DNA of 64,000 nucleotides from Paraburkholderia piptadeniae (GCF_900007165.1 NZ_CYGY02000056.1:1-64000); one strand, 5' to 3'; positions 46,283 through 55,773 are shown, counted from the first letter of the stretch. Numbers and translations: made by a program. Notes: generated by a model from the sequence alone, not told the origin.

Positions 46283-46325
46283 CCGTACTACTTTGCTTGT
46301 GCTGCTTCGAATGCGACGAGCGGCA

Positions 46326-47555
46326 TCAGAACCGATGCACGATACCCACGCCCACGCCGACCATGCTGCGCGATGACGAAGGCGTCGAGTTGAAGCCGTC
46401 GCCGAGCGTCGCCGTCGCGTTGATGATGTTGCCTGCGCCGTTATTGCCGAGCGTCTGGCCGTTCGCGCGCTGATACGCCTCCAGTGCATACAGGCCCGTG
46501 CGCTTCGACAGTGAGTAGTACTCGGACAGGTTGAACTGCTGGTACTGCGCGCTGCTGGTGATGCCGTTGGCCTTCGTCGCGCGCGTGTAGCTGTAGCCCG
46601 TCGCGAAGTCCCATGCGGCCGTCGGCTTCCAGTGCAGCACGATGCCGCCCGTGTTCCAGATCGCCTCGTCGCGGAACGACGAGCCGGCGCCCGGGATGTA
46701 CTGCACGTTCGTGTACGTCGCCGTGATGTCGAACTGGCTGTTGAACGTATAACCCGCGCCGACTGCGAAGCGCTGTTGCGCCTGCGCCGTGCGATAGCCG
46801 TTCGTCACAGCCGAGACGCCCGTCTGCGCGCCTGCGTTCGACGTCGTCGAGTCCGTGCCGAATGCGCCGCCGCCGACCGTCGAGTTGTTGATGCGCGAGA
46901 AGCCGACTGCAATACCGACAGGACCCTGCGCATACTGGATCGCCGTGCTCCACGTCGAGCCCTGGTTCACGCTGCCCGGCACGCCCGCCAGCGAATACGA
47001 GCCGCTGAACTTGAAGCCATAGAGTTGCGGCGACATGTACAGCAGCGTGTTGTTCGCGCGATAGATCGTGTCGAGGCCATCCACGTCGCCCGGGTGCGCG
47101 CCGTAGAAGCCCGTGAGCCACGTCGTCGGGCTATACGGCGACAGCAGCTGGTAGTACGACGCATATTGACGGCCCGCCGTCAGCGTGCCATACGTGCCGT
47201 TCGTCACGCCGACAAACGCCTGGCGGCTGAACATCAGGTTGGTCGTCGACATCGCGCCGCTGTTCGCGCTGAAGCCCTCTTCCAGCGTGAAGATGGCCTT
47301 CGTGCCGCCGCCCAGGTCCTCCGCGCCCTTCAGGCCGAAGCGGCTGCCTGCCCACACGCCCGTGATCATCTTGAACGCCGAGTGGCCGCCCGATGTCGAA
47401 CCGAGCGTCGTCGAGCTCGACTGATAACCGATGCCGTTATCGACGATGCCGTACAGCGTCACGCTGCTTTGCGCGAACGCGGGTGCATGCGCTGCCGTAG
47501 CAACGGAAGCAACTGCCGCCAGACCTGCGAGGCGCCGTTGACGGTTCTTTTTCAT
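46326..47555 (-). CDS. Gram-negative outer-membrane porin (Burkholderia OpcP/OmpC type)
   Basis: A 409-residue precursor. The start at 47555 follows GGAGAAAAACGCA; the longer frame is antisense to the MFS gene and rejected. It has a signal peptide (1-28, ending AHAPAFAQS), then the typical SSVTLYGIVDNGIGY beginning, SRFGLKGAEDLGGGTKAIFTLEEGF, and RQAFVGVTNGTYGTLTAGRQY. The C-terminal VGVGIVHRF ends in Phe, as barrel proteins require. General diffusion pore; substrate preference unknown. Confidence 0.93.
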   Translation of the reverse strand: MKKNRQRRLAGLAAVASVATAAHAPAFAQSSVTLYGIVDNGIGYQSSSTTLGSTSGGHSAFKMITGVWAGSRFGLKGAEDLGGGTKAIFTLEEGFSANSGAMSTTNLMFSRQAFVGVTNGTYGTLTAGRQYASYYQLLSPYSPTTWLTGFYGAHPGDVDGLDTIYRANNTLLYMSPQLYGFKFSGSYSLAGVPGSVNQGSTWSTAIQYAQGPVGIAVGFSRINNSTVGGGAFGTDSTTSNAGAQTGVSAVTNGYRTAQAQQRFAVGAGYTFNSQFDITATYTNVQYIPGAGSSFRDEAIWNTGGIVLHWKPTAAWDFATGYSYTRATKANGITSSAQYQQFNLSEYYSLSKRTGLYALEAYQRANGQTLGNNGAGNIINATATLGDGFNSTPSSSRSMVGVGVGIVHRF

Positions 47556-47674
47556 TGCGTTTTTCTCCAGATGCCTCATCGAGGCTGTTATTGATTCGTT
47601 GTTCTGTGCCTGCCAGTCGATCAGGCTTTCAAACCGATGTAATTTCGCGCCGCTGCGTCGCTGCGTCGCGCGGC

Positions 47675-49021
47675 TCAACCCGCCGGCGTCGACGTTTTCG
47701 TCGCGGTGCGGCCCGTCGCTTCGTCGGTATCGTCCGGTTCGGGAATCGCTTCGATGCGCCCCATCACGAACACGAACGACACGATGCCGACGGCCAGGAT
47801 GACGCCCGCCACGAGGAACGCGTTGGCGAAGGAGTTCGTCGCGCCGACGATGAAGCCCGTGACGATGGGCGCGGCCACGCCCATCAGGTTGTTGGCGAAG
47901 TTCATGATGCCGCCAACGGTGCCGACGCCGCCCTTCGGCGCAATCAGCGACGGAAGCGACCAGCCGACGGGCGCAGCCGCCGCAAGACCGCCGAGCGCAA
48001 TCGAGATCCACAAGATCGCCCATCCGGGATTCGTCGTCTGCGTCGCGCCGAAGACAGCGAGGCCGAACAGCATGCCCGTCACCAGCACCGCCTTGCGCAC
48101 GCGCGTTTCGTCCTTGCCGCGCGCGATCAGATGGTCGATCAGCCAGCCGCCGACGACCAGGTCCGTCACCGTCGCCACGGCCCACGGAATCGCCGCGAAG
48201 CCCGCCGACTTGAGGATGCTCATGTGCATGGTCTGGACGAGATAACCCGGCAGCCAGGTCAGGAACAGATAGAACGAGTAGCCGTAGGCGGCAAAGCCGA
48301 TCGTCAGGCCCCAGACCTTGGTCTTCGTCAGCAGGTAGCCGAGCATGCCGAACACGCTTGCGCCCGAGGTGCCTTCGGGCGTCGCGCCACCCTTCTGGAT
48401 GTAGTCGAGTTCAGCGGGAGAGAGCTTGCTGTCCTTGCTCGGATCGCGATAGATGACGAGGAACGCGATGAAATACGCAAAGCTCAGCAGCGCCGTCACG
48501 CCGAATCCCCATCGCCACCCCGCATTCACGACGACGACGGCGACGAGCGGCACGCCGATCACATTCGAGAACTTGGCGGCTGCATCGAAAATCGCCGTCG
48601 CGAGCGCGCGCTCCTTGCGCGGAAACCAGTAGCCCGTGGCCTTCGAGCTGACGGGAAAGCCAGGCGCTTCCGCGATGCCCAGCACCGCGCGCGCCGCGAA
48701 CACGCCGCCGAATCCGCTCGCGAAAACGGTGATGGCCGACGCGAGGCCCCACAGGAACGCGCCCCAACGGCCGACGCGCGTCACGCCGAAGCGGTCGAGA
48801 AAGAGTCCAGCGGGCACTTGCAGCAACGCATACGGCCAGAAGAACGCGCTGAACAGCAGGCCCATATCGGCCGGCGACAGATTGAACGCCTCTTTCATCT
48901 GCGGCGCCGCCACCGACAGATTGATCCGGTCGAAGTAATTGATGAGCACGCCGATGCCCAGCAGCAGGCCGATGACCCAGCGCCGGTTGGGAACGCGTTG
49001 CCCTGATGCGATTGCCATCAT
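47675..49021 (-). CDS. MFS transporter, anion:cation symporter (ACS) family
   Basis: A 448-residue permease with 12 membrane segments. It has the ACS features NYFDRINLSVAAPQMKEAFNLSPADMGLLFSAFFWPYALLQVP and GIAEAPGFPVSSKATGYWFP. Start 49021 follows AAGGAGACC. The adjacent gluconokinase and LacI regulator suggest gluconate or a related sugar acid as substrate. A palindromic operator (49079-49096) lies 58 bases upstream. Confidence 0.87.
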   Translation of the reverse strand: MMAIASGQRVPNRRWVIGLLLGIGVLINYFDRINLSVAAPQMKEAFNLSPADMGLLFSAFFWPYALLQVPAGLFLDRFGVTRVGRWGAFLWGLASAITVFASGFGGVFAARAVLGIAEAPGFPVSSKATGYWFPRKERALATAIFDAAAKFSNVIGVPLVAVVVVNAGWRWGFGVTALLSFAYFIAFLVIYRDPSKDSKLSPAELDYIQKGGATPEGTSGASVFGMLGYLLTKTKVWGLTIGFAAYGYSFYLFLTWLPGYLVQTMHMSILKSAGFAAIPWAVATVTDLVVGGWLIDHLIARGKDETRVRKAVLVTGMLFGLAVFGATQTTNPGWAILWISIALGGLAAAAPVGWSLPSLIAPKGGVGTVGGIMNFANNLMGVAAPIVTGFIVGATNSFANAFLVAGVILAVGIVSFVFVMGRIEAIPEPDDTDEATGRTATKTSTPAG

Positions 49022-49078
49022 GGTCTCCTTGAAAAGTTATCGTTGTGGCCCTGTCGGCCGGGCCACGAAGCAGAAGTT

Positions 49079-49096
49079 TGGGACAGCGCTATCTCA
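49079..49096. promoter_or_regulatory. Operator copy 1, before the MFS gene
   Basis: TGGGACAGCGCTATCTCA matches the perfect palindrome at 49657-49674 in 16 of 18 positions. It overlaps the gluconokinase stop codon, so the transporter can be controlled separately within the unit. Confidence 0.7.
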
Positions 49097-49636
49097 CGCA
49101 GGCTGCATAATGGCAGGGTGCAACCGCGAGCTGCCGCACCACGCGGCCGCCTCCGTGACGAGGCTGGGAAGCGAACGGGTCCCGTCGAGCGTCAACGTCA
49201 ACGGCTCGGCAACCGGGCGCTCGAGCGTGGCGAACTGGCTTTCGACGAGCGACGCGGGCATGAAGTGGCTGTCACGCTGCGCCACGCGCCGCAAGGCCTC
49301 GCGTTGCGGCAGGTCGAGAAACACGAAGCCAAGCGACGATGTCGCGTTGCGCAGCCGGTTGCGATAGCGCTCTTTAAGCGCCGAGCACGCGAGCACGGCA
49401 CGCTCTCCACGGCTCGCGACGCGTTCGAGTTCTTCCGCGAGGCGGTCGAGCCAGCCCGCGCGATCCTCGTCGGTGAGCGGAATGCCGCGTTTCATCTTGT
49501 CGACGTTCGCTTGCGGATGAAACGCGTCGCCTTCGATCAGCACCCCGCCGAGACGGGCCGCGAGCGCCTGCGCGACGCTGCTTTTGCCGCATCCGGCGAC
49601 ACCCATGACAACGAGCGATGAAACGTGTCCGATCAT
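49094..49636 (-). CDS. gntK: Gluconokinase
   Basis: A 180-residue kinase that phosphorylates gluconate to 6-phosphogluconate with ATP. P-loop GVAGCGKSS at about residues 12-20; EGDAFHP, PLTDEDRAGWL and VLACSALKERYR are typical GntK motifs; the LVESQFATLERP stretch closes the active site. It is divergent from the LacI-type regulator and 72 bases ahead of the transporter on the same strand. Confidence 0.93.
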   Translation of the reverse strand: MIGHVSSLVVMGVAGCGKSSVAQALAARLGGVLIEGDAFHPQANVDKMKRGIPLTDEDRAGWLDRLAEELERVASRGERAVLACSALKERYRNRLRNATSSLGFVFLDLPQREALRRVAQRDSHFMPASLVESQFATLERPVAEPLTLTLDGTRSLPSLVTEAAAWCGSSRLHPAIMQPA

Positions 49637-49656
49637 ATGCGACTCCTTTCAGCTAT

Positions 49657-49674
49657 TGAGATAGCGCTATCTCA
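49657..49674. promoter_or_regulatory. Operator copy 2, perfect 18-bp palindrome
   Basis: TGAGATAGCGCTATCTCA is an exact palindrome with the central CG-type symmetry common for LacI-family sites. It sits 20 bases before the gluconokinase start, in the divergent region shared with the regulator gene. Confidence 0.85.
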
Positions 49675-49761
49675 TACGCACAAAAATTATGTCCCGTGAC
49701 CCTTGGCGCTCGCGTTGCACGGCGGCTCGAAGCCGTCGAAGGAACGCTGTTGCGCGGGACG

Positions 49762-49779
49762 CAAGACAGCGCTATCCTA
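49762..49779. promoter_or_regulatory. Operator copy 3, before the LacI-type regulator
   Basis: CAAGACAGCGCTATCCTA matches the perfect palindrome in 13 of 18 positions and keeps the AGCGCTATC core. It ends eight bases before the regulator's start codon, which fits autoregulation. Confidence 0.65.
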
Positions 49780-49787
49780 AATCGATT

Positions 49788-50816
49788 ATGGCGACATCGA
49801 CACTCAGGAAAACCCGAAGCACGGGCCGGCCGACCCTCGAAGCGGTCGCCCGGCTTGCTGGCGTCAGCACGATTACGGCGTCGCGCGCACTGCGCGGCCT
49901 GGGCTCGGTCGGACCCGATTATGTGCAACGGGTCAAAGCCGCCGCGGCGGAACTGAACTACGTCACCAACCCCGCCGCCCGCGCGCTCGCGTCGTCCCGC
50001 AGCGATGCCGTGGCCGTCGTGATTCCGTCGCTGTCGAACGCGGTCTTTGTCGACGTGCTCGAATCGATCCACACGGCGTTGCGTCCGCGCGGCTACGAAA
50101 TCCTGATCGGCAATTCGCACTACTCGCGCAACGCCGAGGAAGACCTGATCCGCCACTACCTCGCGTCGCCGCCAAGCGGCCTGATCGTCACCGGCTTCGA
50201 CCGGACCGAGAGCGCGCGCCGCCTGATCGACGCGAGCGGCGTGCCTTGCGTGCACATCATGGAACTCGAAGAGGCCGAGGGCGTGCATTGCGTCGGCTTT
50301 TCGCAGGCCCGCGCCGGCGAAGCGGTCGCGGAGCATCTGATTGCGCGCGGCTGTCGCCACAATGCGTTTGTCGCCGCGCAGCTCGACTCGCGGATGATGC
50401 AGCGCGGAGAGGGCTTTCGCGAGACGCTGCAGCGCAAGGGCCTGTACGACCCCGACCTCGAAGTGCTCACGCCGTCGCCGTCGTCGATCGGGCTCGGATG
50501 CGATCTGTTCCGCCAGTTGCTGCAACGGCGCCCGGACGTGGACGGCATCTTCTTCGGCAATGACGACCTCGCGCAAGGCGCGCTGTTCGAAGCCCGACGG
50601 CAAGGCATCGCGATTCCGGAGCGCGTGGCGATAGTCGGCTTCAACGATCTGGCGGGCGCCGCGGATTGCGTGCCGCGCCTGACCACCGTACGCACGCCGC
50701 GAGCGGAAGTCGGACGCATCGCGTCCAGCCTGCTGCTGTCGATGATCGGCAACGAGCCGGTCGCGTCGCCCGTCGTCGATCTCGGCTTCGAACTGGTCGT
50801 GCGCGAAAGCGCGTGA
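49788..50816 (+). CDS. LacI-family transcriptional regulator of gluconate genes (GntR-like)
   Basis: A 342-residue repressor. The start at 49788 (MATSTLRK) places the helix-turn-helix (PTLEAVARLAGVSTITASRALRG) at about 15-37, as in the family; the frame back to 49689 lacks coding character. The hinge helix NPAARALASSRS contains the Leu/Ala arrangement that inserts into the minor groove, and the periplasmic-binding-like effector domain follows (VAVVIPSLSNAVFVDVLESI). Divergent from gntK, so it very likely binds the three palindromes nearby and responds to gluconate or 6-phosphogluconate. Confidence 0.92.
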   Translation: MATSTLRKTRSTGRPTLEAVARLAGVSTITASRALRGLGSVGPDYVQRVKAAAAELNYVTNPAARALASSRSDAVAVVIPSLSNAVFVDVLESIHTALRPRGYEILIGNSHYSRNAEEDLIRHYLASPPSGLIVTGFDRTESARRLIDASGVPCVHIMELEEAEGVHCVGFSQARAGEAVAEHLIARGCRHNAFVAAQLDSRMMQRGEGFRETLQRKGLYDPDLEVLTPSPSSIGLGCDLFRQLLQRRPDVDGIFFGNDDLAQGALFEARRQGIAIPERVAIVGFNDLAGAADCVPRLTTVRTPRAEVGRIASSLLLSMIGNEPVASPVVDLGFELVVRESA

Positions 50817-50838
50817 TGCCCGTGGTCATCGCGACCGT

Positions 50839-52506
50839 TCAGCCCCCGCCTAGCAATCCGAACACTGCCACGCTGTTTTGCGTGCCCACATACACCTTGC
50901 CGTTCGCGATCATCGGCGTGATGAACTTGTTGCCCGCGCCGAACTGATCGCGCGCGCCCGCGGCCTGGTTGCTGTTGTACAGCTCGACCGCGAGATTCGT
51001 CGCGTCGTACGCATGCAGCACGGCGATATCACCGTTCTCGAGCGCCCACACGATTCCGTTTGCATTGCCGTTCGCGGAAATGCTCGGCGTCGCGCCGGGC
51101 ATGCTGAAGCTCGTCGGCGTGCGGCTGGTCGGAGTCGCCGTCAGCCCTGTGCCGCTCACGCCGAAGGCCTTGATGCTGTCGCCGACCGAGCCGAAGTAAA
51201 CCGTATTGTTGAAATACGCGGGCATGCCGAACTCAGGTCCCGTCAGTTGTCCGCTGATCTGCTGAAAAAGATTGTTGGCGCTCGGGTTGAACTTGCCCAT
51301 CGAATCGCGATTGACCACATAGATGATCGCGTCCTTGCCGGCCCCGAGCGCGAGGTGACGGACAGCACCGCTCGCGTCGGTCAGATCCGGCAACACGAGC
51401 GCGCCGCCCGAGCCCAGGTCCTCGTCGGCTTGCGATTCCGTCAAGGTGTTCGACATGACGAAATAGTCCATGACCTTCGGGGGATTGGCCGCGCCCAGCT
51501 TGATGAACGCGTTGCCGAAGTTGCCGTTCACCGGGAAACCATTCGCGTCGAGCGTCGTATCGAACGTGCCGTTGCCGTCGAGGAAATAGATCGACTGCCC
51601 GTCCGACGCCATGCCCGCGCCGCTCATCCAGATCGCGCCTCCCGCGCCGTTCGGCGTGAGGTTCAGCACGCCCGTTTGCTGCAGCGTGTCCGCGCTATAG
51701 GAGATCACCCAGCCGTTATACGGCGGGATATCGCAGTGGGACGTCCAGCCCGTGTAGACATTGCCGTTCAGCAGCAGCAATGACTGGCGCTCCGCGTACT
51801 GCTTCGGATCGAACGTGAGCGTGCTGCCCGAACTGTTCGGGCCGCTGCCGGGGGACGACGCACTGATCGTCGCCGGACCGCCGAACAGCTCGGCGCCCGT
51901 CGTGAGGTCGAGCGCGTGAATGCGCTGGTGATAGTTGCCCGACGCATCCTTCGACATCGCCACCAGATACATCGCGCCATTCGGCCCGCGCCCGCGATCG
52001 ATCACGGGTGTCGAAGTGATGCCGATGATCGGCGAAATCTGGAAGCAGTTAAGGGCATCGCTCGGCGTTTCGCCGTTGCTGAGCGCCGAGACTTTCCAAA
52101 GCTGCGCGCCCGTATCGGCGTCGAACGCATAGACGCTGTCGTTCTCTGTCGCGACATACAGCACGTTGCGCGTGCCGCCCGCAATCGTTACGTTCGCCAG
52201 ATAGAGCGGCTCGGCGTCGACCTTGCCATCGACGGGCAAGTTGTTGATCTTACCGAAAGTGGACGAATTCACGTTCGCGGGTGTCAGCTTCGTTTCGTGC
52301 AATTGCGTGCCCGTGCGCGCGATGTCGTTGTGATAGGTGACGACATCCACCGTTGGAGCCGCGGTCGCCGGCGGATTTCCCGCGGTGCCCGATCCCGAAC
52401 CGCTGCCAGAGCTGGTGCTGTCTCCACCCCCGCCGCCGCTGCAACCAACATACAGTACGGCGATCAGCACCGCGCAAATCAGGCTTTTGCGACCGTGAGC
52501 TTTCAT
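50839..52506 (-). CDS. Beta-propeller (PQQ-like repeat) lipoprotein
   Basis: A 555-residue exported protein. The start at 52506 (MKAHGRKS) gives a lipoprotein-type signal ending VLYVGC, then a long Gly/Ser spacer. Repeats such as VLYVATENDSVYAFDADTGAQLWK and KVYVGTQNSVAVFGL are blades of a PQQ-enzyme-like propeller, but no dehydrogenase catalytic residues were recognised. It may be a binding or scaffold protein of the envelope. Confidence 0.8.
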   Translation of the reverse strand: MKAHGRKSLICAVLIAVLYVGCSGGGGGDSTSSGSGSGSGTAGNPPATAAPTVDVVTYHNDIARTGTQLHETKLTPANVNSSTFGKINNLPVDGKVDAEPLYLANVTIAGGTRNVLYVATENDSVYAFDADTGAQLWKVSALSNGETPSDALNCFQISPIIGITSTPVIDRGRGPNGAMYLVAMSKDASGNYHQRIHALDLTTGAELFGGPATISASSPGSGPNSSGSTLTFDPKQYAERQSLLLLNGNVYTGWTSHCDIPPYNGWVISYSADTLQQTGVLNLTPNGAGGAIWMSGAGMASDGQSIYFLDGNGTFDTTLDANGFPVNGNFGNAFIKLGAANPPKVMDYFVMSNTLTESQADEDLGSGGALVLPDLTDASGAVRHLALGAGKDAIIYVVNRDSMGKFNPSANNLFQQISGQLTGPEFGMPAYFNNTVYFGSVGDSIKAFGVSGTGLTATPTSRTPTSFSMPGATPSISANGNANGIVWALENGDIAVLHAYDATNLAVELYNSNQAAGARDQFGAGNKFITPMIANGKVYVGTQNSVAVFGLLGGG

Positions 52507-52890
52507 GTGTCCACCCCACAATCAAGCAAGCCCCGCTGTCCACCATCCGGGGCTGTCCGACGATTATCCGCTCGCGTCGCGGCAATCGCCATATAAGGCC
52601 ACTAATGAAAACCGGCTGCGCGGCGTTCGACACACGGTCGATCCGGCACGGCTCATGTCCGGGTTCTGCACGGACCTTTTTTGTCACGCATCCGCCGACG
52701 TTGCTGAGCAATGCGCGTGCCCAGTCCGTCATTCACGGATACCGCGCCTGTGCATCGACACTGTGATGCGGTGAAAAGAAGCTGAACGGCGATGGCATTG
52801 TGCGGGCGGGCAAAACCATTGCGCGAGCAAGACGCGCGTAGATGGCCGCGCGGACGATACGAAGGTGAAGGTCGCTCGCGGCAACGGTGA
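52507..52890. other. Intergenic region, nothing specific seen
   Basis: These 384 bases between two minus-strand genes contain no convincing frame, hairpin or repeat. They should contain the promoter of the lipoprotein gene and the terminator of psuG. Confidence 0.5.
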
Positions 52891-53835
52891 CTATGCAGGC
52901 GGGCCCTGGTCCGCTCGCGACAGCGCCAACGCCAGCCTCGCTCCCACTTCCGCGTTGTGCTTCACGAGCGCGATGTTCGTCGCGAGGCTGCGCCCGCCCG
53001 TCAGCGCCTTGATGCGAGCCAGCAGAAAAGGCGTCACGGCCTTGCCGCTAATGCCCTGTGTGGCGGCATCCGCAAGCGCCTGGCGTGTGATTGCGTCGAT
53101 CTCTTCGGACGGCATCGCCGCCGCTTCCGGCACGGGCGTGCTCAACACGACGCCGCCCGCCAGCCCCAGGTCCCATTTCGTGCGGATGAAGCGTGCCTGC
53201 TCATGCGCATCGTCGAGCCTGTAGTCCGCGCGAAAGCCGCTGTCGCGCGTGTAGAACGCCGCGAAATTGTCCTGCTCGCAACTGAGCACGGGCACGCCGT
53301 GCGTTTCCAGATATTCGAGCGTGAGTCCGATGTCGAGGATCGACTTCGCACCCGCGCATACCACCGCCACCGAGGTCTTCGCCAGTTCTTGCAGATCGGC
53401 GGAAATGTCGAAGGTCTCGGAGGCGCCGCGATGCACGCCGCCGATGCCGCCCGTGACGAATACTTCGATGCCCGCGAGCGCCGCGCAGATCATCGTGCCC
53501 GCAACCGTCGTCGCGCCCGTTTCGCCGCTCGCGAGCACGGCGGGCAGATCGCGGCGGCTGACCTTGTGCACGCCGTCCGAGCGGCCGAGCCGTTCCAGCT
53601 CGTCGTCTGAAAGGCCGATGCGGATTCGTCCGTCCATCACGGCAATCGTCGCGGGCTCGGCGCCCAGTTCGCGGATCAGGGCCTCGACTTCGCGCGCAGT
53701 GCGCACGTTCTCTGGGTACGGCATGCCGTGCGCGATGATCGTCGATTCCAGCGCCACGAGCGGACGGCGAGCCGCTCGGGCTGCTGCGACGGGCGCGCTG
53801 AAGGTCAACCAGGAGTGTGCGAGGTCTGCAGCCAT
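52891..53835 (-). CDS. psuG: Pseudouridine-5'-phosphate glycosidase
   Basis: A 314-residue enzyme that cleaves the C-C glycosidic bond of pseudouridine 5'-phosphate to uracil and ribose 5-phosphate. Family signatures: VALESTIIAHGMPYPEN, TTVAGTMICAALAGIEVFVTGGIGGVHRG, VVCAGAKSILDIGLTLEYLETHGVPV. The catalytic Lys lies in the CAGAKS stretch. Length is normal. The usual partner, pseudouridine kinase, is not in this window, so the pathway must be completed elsewhere. Confidence 0.95.
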   Translation of the reverse strand: MAADLAHSWLTFSAPVAAARAARRPLVALESTIIAHGMPYPENVRTAREVEALIRELGAEPATIAVMDGRIRIGLSDDELERLGRSDGVHKVSRRDLPAVLASGETGATTVAGTMICAALAGIEVFVTGGIGGVHRGASETFDISADLQELAKTSVAVVCAGAKSILDIGLTLEYLETHGVPVLSCEQDNFAAFYTRDSGFRADYRLDDAHEQARFIRTKWDLGLAGGVVLSTPVPEAAAMPSEEIDAITRQALADAATQGISGKAVTPFLLARIKALTGGRSLATNIALVKHNAEVGARLALALSRADQGPPA

Positions 53836-54236
53836 ATCGACGTTCTCCGAACACGATCATTACCACCCAACTTACCCATCGTAAACCAAAGCGCCTGTCC
53901 GAACGCATTTCTCATTTGCGGACTTGCCGGATTCGCCGGTGTTTCGTAGCCGGTTAGCTGGTTGCATTTACACGGCTTCGTTGCGTCGGCGCTCGCGCTC
54001 CCTCGTACTTGTCTCTGAGCCGGTGAGTTTCACCTTTAATGCGTGTGTTTCGATCAGCTTCGTTTCGAATGCGGTCTGTGACAGAGCACGGAAATCGCTT
54101 TTCCCCGGGAATCCGCCCTCCGGCTCGGTAAGCTTCCTGAACACTATGCATGGACGTCCTGCCTTGACGATGATTTGCAAACAGGCTGTGACACTGTGCT
54201 AGGTATACCCGCTCTGTCCTGTCGCATGGAGGAAAG
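53836..54236. other. Intergenic region upstream of the toxin-like gene
   Basis: These 401 bases lie between divergently transcribed psuG and the toxin-like gene. They are less GC-rich than the flanks. A TTGACG near 54163 may be a promoter element, but no clear -10 follows at the right distance. No small gene was seen. Confidence 0.45.
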
Positions 54237-55013
54237 GTGGGTAATGAAATCAGGCTGGCCGATCGCTCGTTGACATTGCGCCTCCGTCGCGATGCGTTTT
54301 TGCGAGACACCGACAAGCGGCGCGCCGCCGATTCCGCGAAAGCGTTCCTGTCCGACGCGTTCAAGTGGACGCGTGACGATAGGTTGATGCAGCAGCTTTG
54401 TAACCTTCTCGGAATTGCTGATGCATCGTCGTCCGATGTCGTGTTCAAGGTCAAGCGCGCAATCGAGACGGGCGATATCGTGGCGATACCCGACCCGCCG
54501 CGTTATACGGGCGCGGGCAGCGGCGGAAACGGAAACCCGAAGCCGCGTTCGGTCACATTCACGCCGTCCCAGCTTTTCAAGGGCACAGCTCGAATCGCGC
54601 GTGCGGGCTCATATGTCTCACGTACACTGCCGCGCCTTCTCGCCGAAGATGGGCCCGCTATCTGGGCGGCCAATCCCGGCGATGTTCTACCGGATGGCAG
54701 CATTGCGACACCGCTTGCTGGGTTCACCGACACGGCCACAATCGATCTCGCTGATGCGCAGCCATTCGTGTACGTCCCAGACGAAGTGAGCGGGAACATT
54801 GATGATTTGGCAGCGCGGGGCGTTGGCATGACGGGCAACGAGCCAGGGGGCTATCTCGTCAATCCGAATGGATTGGACGTGGACTACTTCGATTCGGAAG
54901 GCAACCTTTGTGCGCAGTTCCACGCCAGCCACGGCGAGCCGCATGGCCATAACTTCTTCAATGGGAAGCGGGACAATACACACCCTCCGATGTCACCAAT
55001 CAACTGTGAGTGA
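54237..55013 (+). CDS. Putative polymorphic toxin / secreted effector
   Basis: A 258-residue protein with a GTG start after GGAGGAAAG. The N-terminal third is helical and charged (about 1-85), followed by a Gly/Pro linker (GAGSGGNGNPKP). The C-terminal half ends in a His- and Asp-rich stretch, VDYFDSEGNLCAQFHASHGEPHGHNFFNG, that looks like a metal or nuclease-type active site. No signal peptide. The gene directly downstream has an Imm50-like look, which is the main reason to propose a toxin. No VgrG, Rhs or secretion gene is adjacent. The catalytic activity cannot be named. Confidence 0.55.
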   Translation: MGNEIRLADRSLTLRLRRDAFLRDTDKRRAADSAKAFLSDAFKWTRDDRLMQQLCNLLGIADASSSDVVFKVKRAIETGDIVAIPDPPRYTGAGSGGNGNPKPRSVTFTPSQLFKGTARIARAGSYVSRTLPRLLAEDGPAIWAANPGDVLPDGSIATPLAGFTDTATIDLADAQPFVYVPDEVSGNIDDLAARGVGMTGNEPGGYLVNPNGLDVDYFDSEGNLCAQFHASHGEPHGHNFFNGKRDNTHPPMSPINCE

Positions 55014-55023
55014 GTAGAACGCG

Positions 55024-55488
55024 ATGAACAGCCCGGAAAAGACTTGGGGGTGGGACCTGGCAACCAACGGCGAGACCTTGGCAATGGTCCTTGGCGGCTA
55101 TTCATCCTTTCACGATTCGGCGGTGCGCTCTTTCTGTATGCGAAGGACGCGCGAGAGTCGCGAAGGCGTGGACGGTCACCAGCTACCCGGTATGCAAACG
55201 CGCGATGTAGTGGATGTGTGCCTCGAAGTACTCCACAACCGATATGGACCGCCGCCTGTTGACGGTCGCCCCGATCGCATCGTCGTGATTGATTGCCTGG
55301 ACGTTCGCACGTCAGAGATTGACGTGAATGCGATGCTCGAAGAGGCGACGATCATGGAAATGTCGCTGGCGCTGGTTCCAGGCGGCTTGCTCAAGCTGGA
55401 TTTGTTGCCGAATGTCGGCCTCGACGTTCGGCTTACGTGCGCTGAAGTCGTCATTAGCGACATGCTCCCATACGTGCGGCCCGCGTGA
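55024..55488 (+). CDS. Putative immunity protein (Imm50-like)
   Basis: A 154-residue acidic soluble protein starting 10 bases after the toxin-like gene. The early GGYSSFHDSAVRSFCM resembles the GWPSFHDAEV motif of Imm50-type immunity proteins. The late LLPNVGLDVRLTCAEVVISDML matches the general beta-sheet end of that family. It probably neutralises the upstream protein. Family assignment is by eye only. Confidence 0.55.
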   Translation: MNSPEKTWGWDLATNGETLAMVLGGYSSFHDSAVRSFCMRRTRESREGVDGHQLPGMQTRDVVDVCLEVLHNRYGPPPVDGRPDRIVVIDCLDVRTSEIDVNAMLEEATIMEMSLALVPGGLLKLDLLPNVGLDVRLTCAEVVISDMLPYVRPA

Positions 55489-55773
55489 CAGCGAGCGATA
55501 GCCCGCCATCTCACCGCCCACCATTGGGCGTCGCTCTTTAGGCGTGCCCGCTGTCGACGTTCTCCGCTCGGTGAAATTCGCTCAAGTATGCCGTACAAGG
55601 CCGACCGTTGGGTCGCCATGCAGGCGCGGGACGCCTATCATCAAGGTTGCCGTCCGGCGGCGGTCCGTTGCGCGCCTCTGAAGATGCCTGCCACACACGC
55701 CGCTCGCGATGGAAAAGCACAGACGTTCACGCACCGATCTATCCGCAGGGTCGATTTCGGGCCGGGAGGTTCC

